Below, in pieces: positions 47,301 through 55,894 of a DNA stretch of 64,000 bases. The position numbers and the translations under genes were made by a program. Source of the stretch: Amyelois transitella (lineage: Eukaryota; Arthropoda; Insecta; Lepidoptera; Pyralidae); contig NC_083517.1 in assembly GCF_032362555.1 (NCBI RefSeq), forward strand, positions 1,012,001-1,076,000, in the 5' to 3' direction. Under the pieces are notes generated by a model, which saw only the letters and a list, made by a program, of their open reading frames with translations, had not been told where the DNA came from and did no database searches. Numbering within the stretch: position 1 is the stretch's first letter; every line of letters starts with the position of its first letter.

Positions 47301-50300
47301 TCTTTTTTCCGAGTCAAGAATCTGATCATGACCTGATTCATTTCGGATTTGTTTCACTTCCAGTGCCAAAGAAAAAGGTGTGACGATCCTCAATGAAGTA
47401 GGGCTGGACCCTGGCATCGACCACCTCCTGGCTTTGGAGTGCATCCACGACATTCAAAGCCACGGCGGGAGAGTTGATTCCTTCGTGTCATACTGTGGAG
47501 GTAAGAATTCTCTGTCATCATTATGTTAGGTGGTACCAATTGGATTTGAAGCTGTCAGTTTCTAAAGCTTTTTAAATCACGCGGTTGAAGTTGTGCAAAG
47601 ATTATTTTAACCGCCTTCAAATTAAGAGCTATAAATATATATATTTATAATTCTATGTTATATATATATAGGTATATATGTATGTTGTTCCGCTATTATG
47701 TCGCATTTCGCTGAACCGGTTTCGATACGATTTTAAGGAAAGTATTACTTACACTTAAGAGAAGCTTTTACAAAATTCTACCAACTTCAAAAAAAAGCAA
47801 GATATCGATTGGAGGCAATTTTTCTTTTGGCAAAAGTTATTCGATCAAGAAAATTGGCTGAAATACCAACTTTGTGCGCAGGTCTACCTGCGCCAGAGTT
47901 CAGTGATAACGCGTTGCGCTACAAGTTCTCGTGGAGTCCACGCGGCGTCCTACTCAACACTATCTCCGGAGCTAAATATCTGAGCAGAGGGCAGGTGAGC
48001 GAATAGTAGGGGGAGGGGGGGTCTTTAAATAATGTACTACAGAAATATAGATATAAAATTATCGTGACGTGCGGTTCCAGGTACCAATAACAAAAATAGG
48101 ACCACTCCATCTCGTCCCAACAGATGTCGTAAGAGGTGACTGAGGAATAGGGTTATAAACTTGGCATTCTTCTTTTAAGCGATGTGCTAGCAACCTGTCA
48201 CTATTTGAATCTCAATTCTATCATTGAGCCAAACAGCTGAACGTGGCCTATCAGTTTTTTCAAGACCATTGGCTATGTCTACCCCGCATGTAAGTATGTT
48301 TGTATGTATATATTTCTTAACGTTTTACCATCAGATCGTCGAAGTCCTGGGTGGTGGGGAGCTGATGTCAGTGGCTCGGGAGCTGGACTTCCTGCCAGGG
48401 TTCGCGTTCGAGGGGTACCCCAATAGGGACAGCACTATGTACTCCTCATTGTACGGCATTGAGGACGCCCATACTATGTTCAGGGGAACTTTGAGGTATA
48501 GAGGTAAGGGAGTCAAGGATCTACATACATACATACAATCACGTGTACATCCCTTGCGGGGTGGACAGAGACAACAGACCCGAAAGATTGAAAGACCACG
48601 CTCAGCTGTTTGGCCTGATGATGGAATTGAGATTCAAATAGTGACAGATTTTGCTAGGGCATCGCCTCACAGAAGAATCAAATATATATTCTACTCTAAA
48701 GAGAAAGATTTGTATTGTTTTTGTGTTCTTGACTTTAATATAGGAGTAAACCAGACCGATTGTGATGAAACCTGGCAAAAAGATACGTCAGCTTAACTTT
48801 CAGATGGTGCAGATATTATATCTATGATGTGAAACTCATTGCTCTACTCAAAGAGTTCTTTAGTTACCGATGTTTACCTACCATATATAGAAAGTCAACT
48901 AAATGGTCTATTTTCAAAACTAAATAGACAATATTTGCCATTATAATTATGGTAGATACTAGATATATATAGAGTTAGATGCTAGATAGCCTTCCTAGAC
49001 CTATTTTTATGCTTACTATCATCATATTTTTATAAAACAAAGCCTTAAACAAAATGCTTTGATAAAGGTGTAGCGAGTGCGATAGTTCTTTCTAGACCAC
49101 CACTAAAGTAAAGATCTTCTGCGAGGCTTGGTGTGATGCCTGGGGAACCGCGTGTCAGACGACGTTGGGCCGAAAGCTATATTTATGCTCCAATCCGTTA
49201 TATCTTCTCTATCACAATTTAGAACACGTGAGTGGCTCGTTGCCTGTGCCATTTGAAATGACGCCATAGACTCTTCGCTGCTATTGGTTGAGCGCATCGC
49301 TTTCTCACAATGATTGGCTGATGGCGTGTGACGTAAGCGAAGTCACCATAAAAATTTTCTAACTGTCTCGTTTGGTAATATTTTTAAATTGTTATATATT
49401 TTCTGAGCGTTTATCAGCAATATATATTAATGTGTTTTTTTTTAGGTTTCGGGGACACAATGAAAGCCATGCAACTGTTCGGCTACATCGACCCCAATCC
49501 TCATCCGTCACTCCATCCAGAGGGGCCAAAGATTACTTGGGTAAGTTATGTATTTCAGGAAAGAACATCTTTAAAAGTAAAAGTAAAAAAGAATTTATTC
49601 AAAGAACATCATAACAAAAAGACAAAAATGGAAACAAAAATATGTACAAAAACAAACATGTAGTAGTATGGTGCTCCCGAAAGGGTACCCCCTCAGCATA
49701 ATGCTGGCTGTAAACAATATGCTACACGGCCAGTGCTGATCTTCCGGGGGTGCCCGGGTATTCATCACGGACATACGTACAATGAAAACAATGAAACAAA
49801 TCTTTATTCCCCGAAGCTAAGGATCGGCGGTCGATTCATGATAACAATGATATCGTATATTTATTTATTTATTTATTTATTTATTCTTTATTGTAACAAT
49901 TACAATTTGTAAAGTACAATAGGCGGACTTAATGCTAATAGCATTATCTAACAGTCTACCATTGGGTTAAGCAGAGAACCTTTGTGTGGGTGATAATAAA
50001 AATTTATAATAAACATACTTACTATACCATTTATACTATAAACCTATACTTAATATATACATATATATACCCATAAACTACACATACATACATATATAAA
50101 TATATATATACATATATATATTTGCAGCAGATTACATACAGAGATTATTTACTCTCTCATGACTGAGCCAGAAACAACTGGACCACGTGCGACTTAAAAC
50201 TGGCGCGGCTCAGAGAAGCTTGAACGGAATCGGGAAGTGCATTCCAAAGTCTGACAGCTGTAGCAGCGAAAGAATTTGAATAGAAACCTGTACGGTGAAA

Positions 50301-53300
50301 AGGTGTTGCAAGGGTCAACCTGTTAGAGGAACGTAGGATTCTTTCATGGGTGGAACTTAAAAGTTGAAATTCGGATCTAAGATAATCTGGAGCTAGGGGA
50401 TTATTAAGAATATTATAAAGTTGACAAAGAATATGAAGATTCCTACGTTGTCGGATGGGCAGCCACTTAAGCTGAGAACGGAATTCAGAGACATGGTCAT
50501 ACTTACGAAGACAGAAAATAAATCTGATGCAGTTATTGAGAAGACGTTCAAGCTTATTAAGTTGTTCTTCAGTTAGATCCAAACAACACACATCAGCATA
50601 ATCAATAATGGGTATAACAAGTGTTTGCGCCAGCATTACCTTAGTTTTGACGGGAAGAAAATGTTTAAGACGTTGCAGGTAATGTAGGGACCCGTAGACC
50701 TTTCGACTGAGCTCAACGACATATGGGTTCCAGCAAAGGTTTGAATCAATAAGAAGACCGAGGTCTTTGACAGTCGGACTAAAAGGTATCGGAGTGCTGT
50801 CGAACATCAGAGGCGGCGTACTATTGAGGTCTAAATTATTTATTTGATAGGCACTTCCCACTACAACCGCCTGACACTTTTTTACATTAACGTGAATATA
50901 TTATATTTCTCTGGTTTTTAAACAACTCTTCCTCCTGGCTTTAGTCCCGGTTGCATCCTCACCACTCTGCAGAAGAGCCCGGGGTATGCCTTTAACCATG
51001 GATCCTGGATTGGTTGAGTCAGGTTTTTACACGAAGCGACTCCCGTCTGACCTCCGCAACCTTCGCAGGTAAACTTACCCGTATTGGATCGATCATGGTT
51101 ACACATCCAGTTGCCTGAATATGCAGGTTTCCTCACGACGTGTTCGCTGAATTAACTGACATTAAAATTGTTCAGCATTGTAAATTTTTTGGTCTTAATA
51201 CGCGAACATACCGTACTTTCCTGATGTTTTGACCAGGTTGACGGACCATAGTCCATGATGAATGGTGAACCGGTGTTATAATTCCGTCGACGCGGTTGAA
51301 GCTTTTCTTTTCTTTCTTTAGGCTAAATCATTTACAAGTTAGGTCTGATTGACACGCTGGAATTCCAGACGTAATAGAACTTCAATTGTTTGTGAACGCT
51401 ACGATAGAATTAGCAAAAACAAAACTCGTAATTTCATTTCGTTCACAGCGCTAATTCAAATGTGAGCTATTAAGCCTGCAAGACACGCTTTAATCGCCAA
51501 AATTCTAGACAGAACAGAATTTCAATGTTCGTCACCACGTCGTTTAATGAATTTAAAATAGGACTTGACCTAAAAAAGAACCTTACAAACATTGTTATTA
51601 TCCATCCTTTTCGTCCACAGCGCCAATTCGCATGCGAGCTACTAGGCCTTTTGGACACAACGATCTTCTACGAAAACTTACGTACTCGTGTAGCGGAGCG
51701 CGTGGGCAGCGCAGGCGCAGCCGCGCTCGAGTCGCTCGGGCTCTTCAGCGAGGACCTCGTGGTCAAGTGCAACACGCCGCTGGACACTGTCAGCCATTAT
51801 CTGGGGAAGAGGTTGCAGTTGGGTAAGACATAGGATGATAAAGACGATCATTACGCTCAGGGAGTTGCTGTTGCTGGTTATATCTCTTTGGAGGTCTGGA
51901 AAAGCAGATCTAGTGGTTCTTTTGTCATTATATCTATATTTTTCTAAAAGTGTTATATATTTGTATACTTCTTCATGAAAACAATCTCCTACTCCAACAC
52001 AAGTGTAGTCTTTTGCTAGCTTCACTGCAGTTTCTTTAAATGTCATCAAACCGAAGAGACATCCTACAGCAGCCTTTACATATTGGAACAGGTGTCGCAA
52101 AAGGCGACTAAGGGATAGGCTTATAAACTTGGGATTCTTCTTTTAGGCGATGGGCTAGCAACCTGTCACTATTTGAATCTCAATTCCATCACAAAACCAA
52201 ACAGCTGAACGTGGCCTTTCAGTCTTTCAAAGTCTATTGGCTTTATCTACCCTAGTAAGGGATATAGACGTGATGATATGCATGTAACAGCTGAAGACGA
52301 GACGGACTTCGTGGTTCTCCGCCACGAGCTGGGGGTGAGCCTTCAGTCTTTTCAAGACTGTTGTCTCTATCTACCCTAGTAAGGGATATAGATGTAATAA
52401 TATGTATGTAACAGCTGAAGACGAGACGGACTTCGTGGTGCTCCGCCACGAGCTGGGCGTGACGTGGAGCGACGGGCGGCGCGAACGGCGCGAGGTCACC
52501 ATGACGGTGCGGGGGGAGCCCGCGCGCCACACCGCCATGGCGCGCACCGTGGGGCTTCCCACCGCCATCGCCGCCAAGATGCTGCTGGACGGTATGTGTA
52601 TTGATTCTTCTACTTCTAGTTTGGAAGCGGTGGTGGTTATAATTAGATTTAAGTGATGTGACGTCAATAAGTGCTACCTTGATAGATAGATAGATAATTC
52701 ATTTATTTGATTTGCTACACACGATTTACAATTTCATATGGAATACAAATTAATAGGGTGTGAGTTGCACCTTGTATCCGATTTTGAAAATAATTCTCGT
52801 CCACTTCACTCTATGTGTCGTTTGGTTGCTGCCACTTCCGAATAAATATACGAGTGGTTTCTGCCATTTCGAAATAGGACCTACTAGATCTCTATGGCGC
52901 AGCGGTACTGCGCTTGTCTGTGACACTGGAGCCAGGGTTCGAATCCCGGCAAGGACATGATGAGAAACGAACTCTTTCTAATTGGCTTGGATTATGGATG
53001 TTTATACATGTATAAGTGTTTATTATAAAATAAAGTATCATTGAATTAGTATCTCGTAACACAAGTTCAGAACTTACTTCGAGGCTAACTCAACCTGTGT
53101 AATTTGTCTCATATATACATATAACTCACGGATGTCGTACTCAGAGAATGGACACAATCATCCAATACAACTATTTACCAGGTTTCGGAGATCAAGCGGG
53201 AGACGCTTCATGCGAAAACTTGACTTAATTCAGGATCATGACTAAAGGGCGCAGCCCGAACTCCCAATGATTTGAGGATCCCCTTAATCACCTTTAACGA

Positions 53301-53637
53301 GTTGAGGATTTAAGCGTGATCCCCTTAATCGCCTTTAACTACATCCATGAGAAAGAGATCGAGATCGAGAGTGGTCTATTCTTATTACATGGTGGAGTCT
53401 ATTCTTAAGTGCTGTGAACAACACGGCAAAAGCTTACCAATAAAAGACACTTTACATACAATTGGGCGGTTTAACAAATCATGCCTGTATTTTTTTTGAC
53501 TATACCTTCCTCCATCAGGTGAGATCCAAGAGCGAGGTGTGGTTCTCCCGTTCTCACCAGTAGTGTACAAGTCTCTGCTCTCCCGCCTCCGAGCAGACGG
53601 CATCACCGCCAGGGAATCATCCACGCCGATCAATTGA
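29346..53637 (+). CDS. AASS: Alpha-aminoadipic semialdehyde synthase (LKR/SDH)
   Basis: Bifunctional mitochondrial enzyme for the first two steps of lysine breakdown: lysine-ketoglutarate reductase, then saccharopine dehydrogenase. Twenty exons: 29346-29417, 34567-34713, 35133-35309, 35782-35934, 36851-36997, 37533-37611, 38956-39083, 41501-41652, 42437-42559, 43065-43236, 44555-44625, 45079-45203, 45630-45864, 47364-47500, 47882-47994, 48335-48503, 49446-49540, 51621-51822, 52415-52591 and 53519-53637. All phases agree, giving 930 aa (human about 926). Exon 1 is a basic presequence ([17 protein letters not shown]). Exons 2-11 are [56 protein letters not shown]. Exons 12-20 are SDH: Rossmann loop VVVLGSG (489-495), [47 protein letters not shown]. 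The exon 7 acceptor is AAG. Exons 13, 18 and 19 have partial copies nearby. Confidence 0.97.
29685..29760 (-). mobile_element. LINE 3' end fragment
   Basis: ATTTTTCATTGTAACATTTAC followed by an ACAATAGACGGACCTAATGG block, also seen at 49865 and 34240. Confidence 0.5.
30255..30509 (-). mobile_element. SINE-A copy
   Basis: Nearly full; the 5' end reads CCAGGGACCACACGTCAC. Confidence 0.85.
30780..31080 (-). mobile_element. SINE-A, strongly decayed
   Basis: GGACGGAGCCAACAGTCTT and CCCTTAGTCGCCTTCTATCA blocks, with extra sequence between them. Confidence 0.5.
31302..33446. mobile_element. 2.1-kb TA-flanked inverted-repeat element with TACGG motifs
   Basis: Terminal inverted repeats of 28 bases (31302-31329 and 33419-33446) match at 25 positions and start TAAGGTAAAAGC; TA could be the target duplication, as in Tc1/mariner-type elements. 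Eleven copies of a CCTAATACGGNGGTA-like motif lie at the ends and inside, in both orientations (31504, 31534, 31555, 32572, 32586, 32969, 32985, 33020 and 33389 besides the ends). No coding frame. It sits in AASS intron 1. Confidence 0.75.
33597..33834 (-). mobile_element. SINE-A copy
   Basis: Full order with many substitutions; an older copy. Confidence 0.8.
34240..34390 (-). mobile_element. LINE 3' UTR with perfect hairpin
   Basis: Shares the GGCGAACTTAATGC and AGCATTATCAACC order with the LINE 3' end near 49920. It contains a perfect 15-bp stem (34289-34303 with 34311-34325) around a 7-base loop. Confidence 0.6.
34722..34895 (+). mobile_element. Repeat E start joined to SINE-B tail
   Basis: TATTATAAAGCTGAAGAG and GGTTCGAATTGAAAC (repeat E) run into GTTGGTATCTCGTAACACAAG (SINE-B tail). 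Confidence 0.65.
34935..35065 (+). mobile_element. LINE-F 3' end
   Basis: Encodes residues like [18 protein letters not shown] then [11 protein letters not shown], followed by the (TATG)n tail. This is the best-preserved LINE-F end in the window. Confidence 0.85.
36020..36132. repeat. 21-bp palindrome-bearing tandem array
   Basis: Five 21-bp units starting CCTTGCTACGA; alternate units carry TACGATCTCGTA and TACGACGTCGTA, so the true period is 42 bases. It lies in AASS intron 4. Confidence 0.9.
36330..36550 (+). mobile_element. SINE-A copy
   Basis: Older copy; left arm of a tail-to-tail inverted pair. Confidence 0.8.
36551..36800 (-). mobile_element. SINE-A copy, inverted partner
   Basis: Well-preserved copy. 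Its 5' end is followed by a TATG/TTTG microsatellite that runs to the 3' splice site of AASS exon 5 at 36851. Confidence 0.9.
37010..37380 (+). repeat. 12-bp GATATGGAATAT minisatellite split by an insertion
   Basis: The repeat starts at 37010, is interrupted by about 235 bases of retroelement-like sequence (to about 37265, ending TATATACAAGAATTGCCCG), then continues as about nine units to 37375. Confidence 0.75.
37698..37895 (-). mobile_element. RTE-like 3' end, copy 1
   Basis: Contains CGCCCGCGACTTCGTCCGC, AAATTTCATGGTAATCGG and a TTTATAATAGTAGTAGGA end. Almost identical to 39660-39868. Confidence 0.75.
38132..38394 (-). mobile_element. SINE-A copy
   Basis: Full-length to CCACACGGCAC. Confidence 0.9.
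38750..38897 (-). mobile_element. SINE-A, 5' truncated
   Basis: Ends abruptly at AAGCCTATCCC, about 60 bases before AASS exon 7. Confidence 0.75.
39104..39372 (+). mobile_element. SINE-A copy
   Basis: Full-length with (TATG)n tail; starts 20 bases after AASS exon 7. Confidence 0.9.
39660..39912 (-). mobile_element. RTE-like 3' end, copy 2, plus adjoining third piece
   Basis: The near-identical partner of 37698-37895. It is followed directly by the first ~45 bases of another copy (from ACTAGAGGCCGCCCGCGAC). Confidence 0.8.
40275..40450 (-). mobile_element. SINE-A, 5' truncated
   Basis: Tail to AAGTTTATAAGCCTATA. Confidence 0.8.
40890..40985 (-). mobile_element. SINE-A, short decayed piece
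   Basis: Tail and CAGCCTTGAAAAGGCC only. Confidence 0.5.
40992..41265 (-). mobile_element. Repeat E copy
   Basis: Complete minus-strand copy from AGCTGTGCCCGCGACTTCG to AGCTTTATAATATTAGTA. Confidence 0.85.
41258..41452 (+). mobile_element. Interspersed repeat starting CATAGTATAAAAC
   Basis: Shares the start (ACATAGTATAAAACAAAGTCG) and TTAAAATTACGCAACGG block with 21395-21500, and ends AAGCCGGGGCGGGTCGCTAG. Confidence 0.6.
41815..42060 (-). mobile_element. LINE-C 3' end interrupted by a LINE-F piece
   Basis: LINE-C tail (AATAGAATAG) and 3' UTR with a foreign segment at about 41840-41912 ending GGCGTGATTTTATGTATG, the LINE-F 3' end. AGGTTTATT flanks it on both sides. Confidence 0.8.
42296..42412 (+). 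mobile_element. LINE-F 3' end
   Basis: Residues like [20 protein letters not shown] and GKW, then an altered end and short TATG tail; 25 bases before AASS exon 9. Confidence 0.75.
42586..42669. repeat. Two adjacent near-perfect hairpins
   Basis: Hairpin 1 has 18 paired bases (42586-42603 with 42612-42629, 8-base loop). Hairpin 2 has 15 paired bases with one bulged C (42635-42649 with 42654-42669, 4-base loop). Both lie in AASS intron 9, beginning 26 bases after the donor. Confidence 0.9.
43281..43475 (+). mobile_element. SINE-B copy
   Basis: A box CTGTGGCGCAGCG, B box GGGTTCGAATCC, then body and tail. Confidence 0.9.
43551..43806 (+). mobile_element. SINE-A copy
   Basis: Full-length from GTGCCGTGTGGTTCC to TATGTATG. 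Confidence 0.92.
43865..44096 (+). pseudogene. LINE-F reverse transcriptase C-terminal remnant
   Basis: Frame contains [20 protein letters not shown] and [15 protein letters not shown], the C-terminal region typical of lepidopteran endonuclease-reverse transcriptase LINEs, just before the segment seen in the LINE-F 3' ends. Confidence 0.85.
44097..44275 (-). mobile_element. SINE-A, tail missing
   Basis: Joined directly to the LINE-F remnant; runs to CCACACGGCAC. Confidence 0.75.
44740..44930 (-). mobile_element. SINE-A, 5' truncated and rearranged
   Basis: Tail, CAACAGTCTTGAAAAGGCTG and GACAGGTTGCTAGC blocks, with a local inserted segment. Confidence 0.7.
45234..45380 (+). mobile_element. 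SINE-B copy
   Basis: Full tRNA-like head with GGCGCAGCGG and GGTTCGAATCC; the body is cut after TATTTATTATAAAAT. Confidence 0.9.
45381..45577 (-). mobile_element. SINE-A, decayed
   Basis: GCCAACAATCTTAAAAAGAC to CCACACGGTAACC. Confidence 0.65.
45980..46114 (+). pseudogene. Tandem partial copy of AASS exon 13 (in-frame, spliceable)
   Basis: A 135-bp copy of the 3' part of exon 13, preceded by TGTCAG and followed by GTGAGT, with no stop codon in the matching frame. It would add 45 residues if spliced in after exon 13. It could be a real alternative exon or a dead copy. Confidence 0.8.
46314..46405 (+). pseudogene. Third, decayed copy of AASS exon 13
   Basis: Matches CGAGCTCG and GGTCATCTACATACTT, then has a deletion and an in-frame TAG; the donor has become GTTAGT. 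Confidence 0.75.
46470..46705 (+). mobile_element. LINE-C 3' end, plus orientation
   Basis: Shows the family 3' end in sense orientation with a (TATTC)n tail at 46680-46702. Confidence 0.9.
48062..48310 (+). mobile_element. SINE-A copy
   Basis: Moderately diverged, with tail ending 25 bases before AASS exon 16. Confidence 0.85.
48520..48680 (-). mobile_element. SINE-A, 5' truncated
   Basis: Tail begins 17 bases after the AASS exon 16 donor. Confidence 0.75.
49855..50930 (-). mobile_element. LINE fragment (3' UTR and ORF2 C terminus)
   Basis: Minus-strand retroelement: a TTTATTTATT-rich tail near 49860, a 3' UTR with the CGGACTTAATGC block and AT dinucleotide runs, then the ORF at 50157-50861. 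Confidence 0.85.
50157..50861 (-). pseudogene. Jockey/CR1-type reverse transcriptase, C-terminal 234 residues
   Basis: Frame includes [36 protein letters not shown] and [20 protein letters not shown], the thumb and post-thumb region of insect jockey-like LINEs. The palm with its catalytic residues is missing, so it is 5' truncated though uninterrupted over this length. Confidence 0.85.
50931..51145 (-). mobile_element. SINE-D copy
   Basis: Minus-strand order from TTCCTCCTGGCTTTAGTCCC to CATCCAGTTGCCTGAATATG. Confidence 0.85.
51366..51530 (+). pseudogene. Decayed upstream copy of the AASS exon 18 start
   Basis: TTCGTTCACAG then CGCTAATTCAAATGTGAGCT repeats the real TTTCGTCCACAG border and first bases of exon 18, about 170 bases upstream, with an in-frame TGA. 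Confidence 0.65.
52090..52285 (+). mobile_element. SINE-A running into duplicated exon 19 start
   Basis: 5' truncated copy; its TATGCATG tail ends at AACAG next to the first (false) exon 19 start at 52291. Confidence 0.8.
52291..52334 (+). pseudogene. Partial upstream copy of AASS exon 19
   Basis: Repeats the first 44 bases of exon 19 with one change and is followed by GTGAGC. Use of that donor would break the frame with the real exon 19. Confidence 0.75.
52610..52800 (+). mobile_element. LINE-C 3' end with an insert
   Basis: Family 3' UTR split at about 52682-52770 by an insert that starts with GATAGATAGATAG. ACCTT is present on both sides. Confidence 0.65.
52889..53120 (+). mobile_element. 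SINE-B copy
   Basis: A box TATGGCGCAGCGGT and B box GGGTTCGAATCC, with full body and tail. Confidence 0.9.
53165..53280 (+). mobile_element. SINE-D, decayed
   Basis: Partial matches to the CGGGAGACGCTTCATG and TCAGGATCATG blocks. Confidence 0.5.
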
Positions 53638-53794
53638 AACATCTGTCTGTCTGTCTGTCTGGATCACGGATGTGTAAACAATGTGGAAAACCAACTCGAA
53701 ACAAAATTGGGGGCGTAGAGAATTATATTATAGGTCTTCTTTTTTTTTTTTAAAGTGACGTTTTCTCCAGCGATCCCCAAATTTGTCACATTCA

Positions 53795-53895
53795 TTCATT
53801 TATCCATCCATTCATTCATTTATTCATTATAAGTTCGTTCGTTCTTTCGTTCTTTCGTTCTTTCGTTCTTTCGTTCATTCATTCATTCATCCATT
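53795..53895. repeat. TTCATTCATTC / GTTCTTTC microsatellite
   Basis: Two neighbouring simple tandem runs (4-bp and 8-bp units) leading into the SINE-A piece at 53896. Confidence 0.9.
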
Positions 53896-53982
53896 CACGT
53901 GGCCATTCAGTCTTTTTCGGGACTATTGGCTCGGTCTCCCCCGCAAGGGATATAGACGTGACTATATGTATGTATGTATGTA
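53896..53982 (+). mobile_element. SINE-A 3' fragment
   Basis: CACGTGGCCATTCAGTC to the (TATG)n tail. Confidence 0.8.
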
Positions 53983-54599
53983 GTTCCCATTACAATGGCT
54001 CTCGTAGTTAAATACATACATATCAAAATCATTACCCTCTTTTTTGCTTCGTCATAAAGGGAAGGTATAAAAAGGGACGAGAGAAGAGAGTGTGTTTTTC
54101 ACGTTGTTTATATTTCTCAAGGATATAATGATCTCTCAAAGGACCATTTTATAAGGAGTGGTGATCAGAATGATCACATAGGTACTCTTATTAGATAAAT
54201 TTATGAATTATTTTGTTTAAAATTATACCTTATCGTCTTAAATTTAAGAGATAACACTTGTCAGTGGAATTAAGTGGAGCGTTCTTTTAAAATACGTTAT
54301 TAATGTCGAATAGTCGATCAAAAATAAAAGTAAGTAGAACCAAGTAGAAATTTTACTTCTAAATAGTTACGTTAAAAGTGAAAAGACGTTGAAATTATGG
54401 TTGTTTGAATTATTTTTATATACCTTTTGTTGATACATTGCAAAATTCAATGCAATTGTTTCTTGTTCTGTTGATCTTGTGATTGATTTTATACGTAATT
54501 TTAATGTAAATAAACTGAGGTGAGAATGTCGTGGTTAATTATTAAGTCCCTTACTTTAAATATGTAAGAAATAAATAATTCAATTTTCCTATGGTAGTT

Positions 54600-54737
54600 T
54601 TAATTTTGTCACTATTTTGAATCTCAATTCTATCATTTAGCCAAACAGCTGAACGTGACCTATCAGTTTTTAAAGACTGTCAGCTCTATCTGCCCCGCAA
54701 GGTATATAGACGTGATTATATGTATGTATGTATGTAA
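54600..54737 (+). mobile_element. SINE-A, 5' truncated
   Basis: Starts at GTCACTATTTTGAATCTC and ends in TATGTATGTATG. Confidence 0.8.
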
Positions 54738-54789
54738 GTTTTAATCCTTTTTTTCTAACACTCACCGAATTCATCGTGTCCATAGTTTT

Positions 54790-54990
54790 ATACACATACA
54801 AATAATCACGTCTATATTCCTTGCGGGTTAGACAGAGCACACAGTGTTGTAACGGCTGAAAGGGCCACGTTCAGCTGTAGGTAGCATTATGATAGAATTG
54901 AACTAGTGACAGGTTGCTAGCCCATCGCCTACAAAAATAATCCTAAGTTTATTAGCAATTTCCTTAGTTGCTGCAAGGGAAATAGACGTG
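54790..54990 (-). mobile_element. SINE-A, decayed
   Basis: Tail ACATACAAATAATCACG through CCCATCGCCTACAAAAATAA. Confidence 0.65.
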
Positions 54991-55214
54991 ATCAGGAAAT
55001 TGAATGAGTTGAAATTGTTGTAGAGTTATGTCAGAAATCGTAGGCGTGCTACGAAAGTGCTACGAAGACTACGTACTGTAGTTACTACGAATTAACTACG
55101 TTCTTTGAATTGAACCTATATTTTCATTTAGAAGTGTACGTTACATAACTTGGTTATTTTTTTTAAGATATTTTAGAAAGAAAGATCCTAAGTAAGAGTA
55201 CAAAAGTACAGTAC

Positions 55215-55456
55215 ATACTTACATATAATCACAGACGGGGTAGACAGAGCCAACAGTCTCGAAAAGACTGATAAGCCACGTTCAGCTGTTTGGCTTAATG
55301 ATAGAATTGAGATTCAAATAGTGACAGGTCGCTAGCCTAAATAGGAATCCCAAGATAGTAAGTATGCCTTTCCCTTATTCGCCTTTTACGACACTCATGG
55401 GAAAGATATAGAGTGGTCCTACTATTGTTTCTATTGGTACCGGGAACCACACGGCA
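55215..55456 (-). mobile_element. SINE-A copy
   Basis: Nearly full with small deletions; ends CCACACGGCAC. Confidence 0.85.
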
Positions 55457-55894
55457 CTGTTTAAAGAAGAAAGTTAATAAATAAAAAGTAGTAAATTTAA
55501 AGAAAGTTAATATAATTTTTTATTGTATCAGGTAAAAGTTAAAACAACCTTTTTAATGTGACTGGCGCCGCGGCTAGTTTGACGGCACGAAAAAACAATA
55601 TCAAACGTTTTTGATTTCAGTAAGGCTACCGCTGAAAATGAAAATACTGCTATCCAGTAATGTCAACAGGAAAAAAAAGGTTTGACATGTTTGTCACGGT
55701 TGTATCAATTTTTTTGCTAACCTAAAATGTTTTTTCAAATGACCTGATTTGCTGTTTTGAATTAATTTTTTACTGTTATTTTTTACAAATTCACTTAACT
55801 AAATCCCGATTGTGTCTTGGCACGTCATATTTGCGCACTTGGATTTATTACGCGTTACAATTTTTTATAATGATGACTTTGCGTTAAGACTGAA

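Larger units (their letters stand above)
53638..55894. other. AASS 3' UTR and intergenic region before KLHL10
   Basis: No gene. It contains CTGT and ATTC/GTTC microsatellites (53640-53895), SINE-A pieces, and a candidate AASS poly(A) signal AATAAA at 54509-54514. Around 55030-55100 there are CTACGA-type inverted words resembling the 36020 array. Confidence 0.6.

Noticed and set aside
48224-48796. A 190-codon continuous frame across AASS exon 16
   Set aside because: It fuses SINE-A translation with the exon and a second SINE; only 48335-48503 is coding.
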